Positions 33,074-33,128 of a stretch of DNA of 33,128 bases are shown one piece after another. Position numbers and translations under genes: made by a program. Where the stretch lies: the NCBI GenBank assembly GCA_036654095.1, contig JAVVSR010000017.1, forward strand, positions 1 to 33,128, in the 5' to 3' direction. The stretch comes from JAVVSR01 sp036654095 (lineage in GTDB: Bacteria; Bacillota; Clostridia; Christensenellales; CAG-917). Numbering within the stretch: the stretch's first letter is position 1; every line of letters starts with the position of its first letter. The notes beneath the pieces are model-generated. The model was not told the origin of the DNA. It searched no databases and saw nothing but the letters and a program-made list of their open reading frames with translations.

Positions 33074-33128
<55 letters not shown>

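Overview
The window reads as an AT-rich chromosomal segment of an uncultured anaerobic Gram-positive bacterium, most likely a gut-type Clostridia (Bacillota). The evidence is strong Shine-Dalgarno sites, near-consensus housekeeping promoters, a DUF5058-type membrane protein, QueH instead of QueG, and a type IV pilus set with PilM/N/O but no secretin. Placement below class is not possible from the sequence alone. Three runs of exactly 100 N (9048-9147, 29267-29366, 31167-31266) are scaffold gaps. Each one sits inside a repeat, and the window ends inside a tetranucleotide repeat.

Left part (1-7649): a tRNA-Ala(GGC) on the minus strand, a 12-bp tandem repeat, then a tightly overlapping plus-strand shikimate operon. 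It encodes aroB, aroA, a remarkable 866-residue fusion of chorismate synthase, chorismate mutase, shikimate dehydrogenase and shikimate kinase, then type II dehydroquinase and a COG2509-type FAD protein. Four polypeptides cover every step from DAHP to chorismate plus the conversion to prephenate. Only DAHP synthase and the last Phe/Tyr enzymes are absent here.

Middle part (7650-15870): a queH-tetR pair; a MITE-like inverted-repeat element present one and a half times; a minus-strand operon of two polytopic membrane proteins (DUF5058-like and partner) and a cyclophilin; a divergent plus-strand pair of a zinc-ribbon membrane protein and a CDF metal transporter; and an unrecognised minus-strand membrane protein with a YjbR/MmcQ-like tail.

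Right part (15871-33128): a type IV pilus locus on the plus strand. Block one is pilC-pilM-pilN-pilO (platform and inner alignment complex). Block two is a 1407-residue PilX/GspK-like giant minor pilin, two further minor pilins and the prepilin peptidase pilD. Next comes the assembly ATPase pilB under its own promoter. Last are three separate single-gene pilin units, each with a recognisable promoter. The peptidase would mature the five or six prepilins, PilB with PilC would polymerise them through PilM/N/O, and the giant pilin probably caps the fibre. No pilT and no secretin are present.

The most unusual features are the tetrafunctional fusion, the giant tip pilin, and the gaps between pilus genes. 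These gaps are filled with tandem arrays of different unit lengths (64, 15, 7, 6 and 4 bp). One is a 64-bp array of hairpins that pair well only as plus-strand RNA, and another is a 7-bp array inside the long leader of the first pilin.
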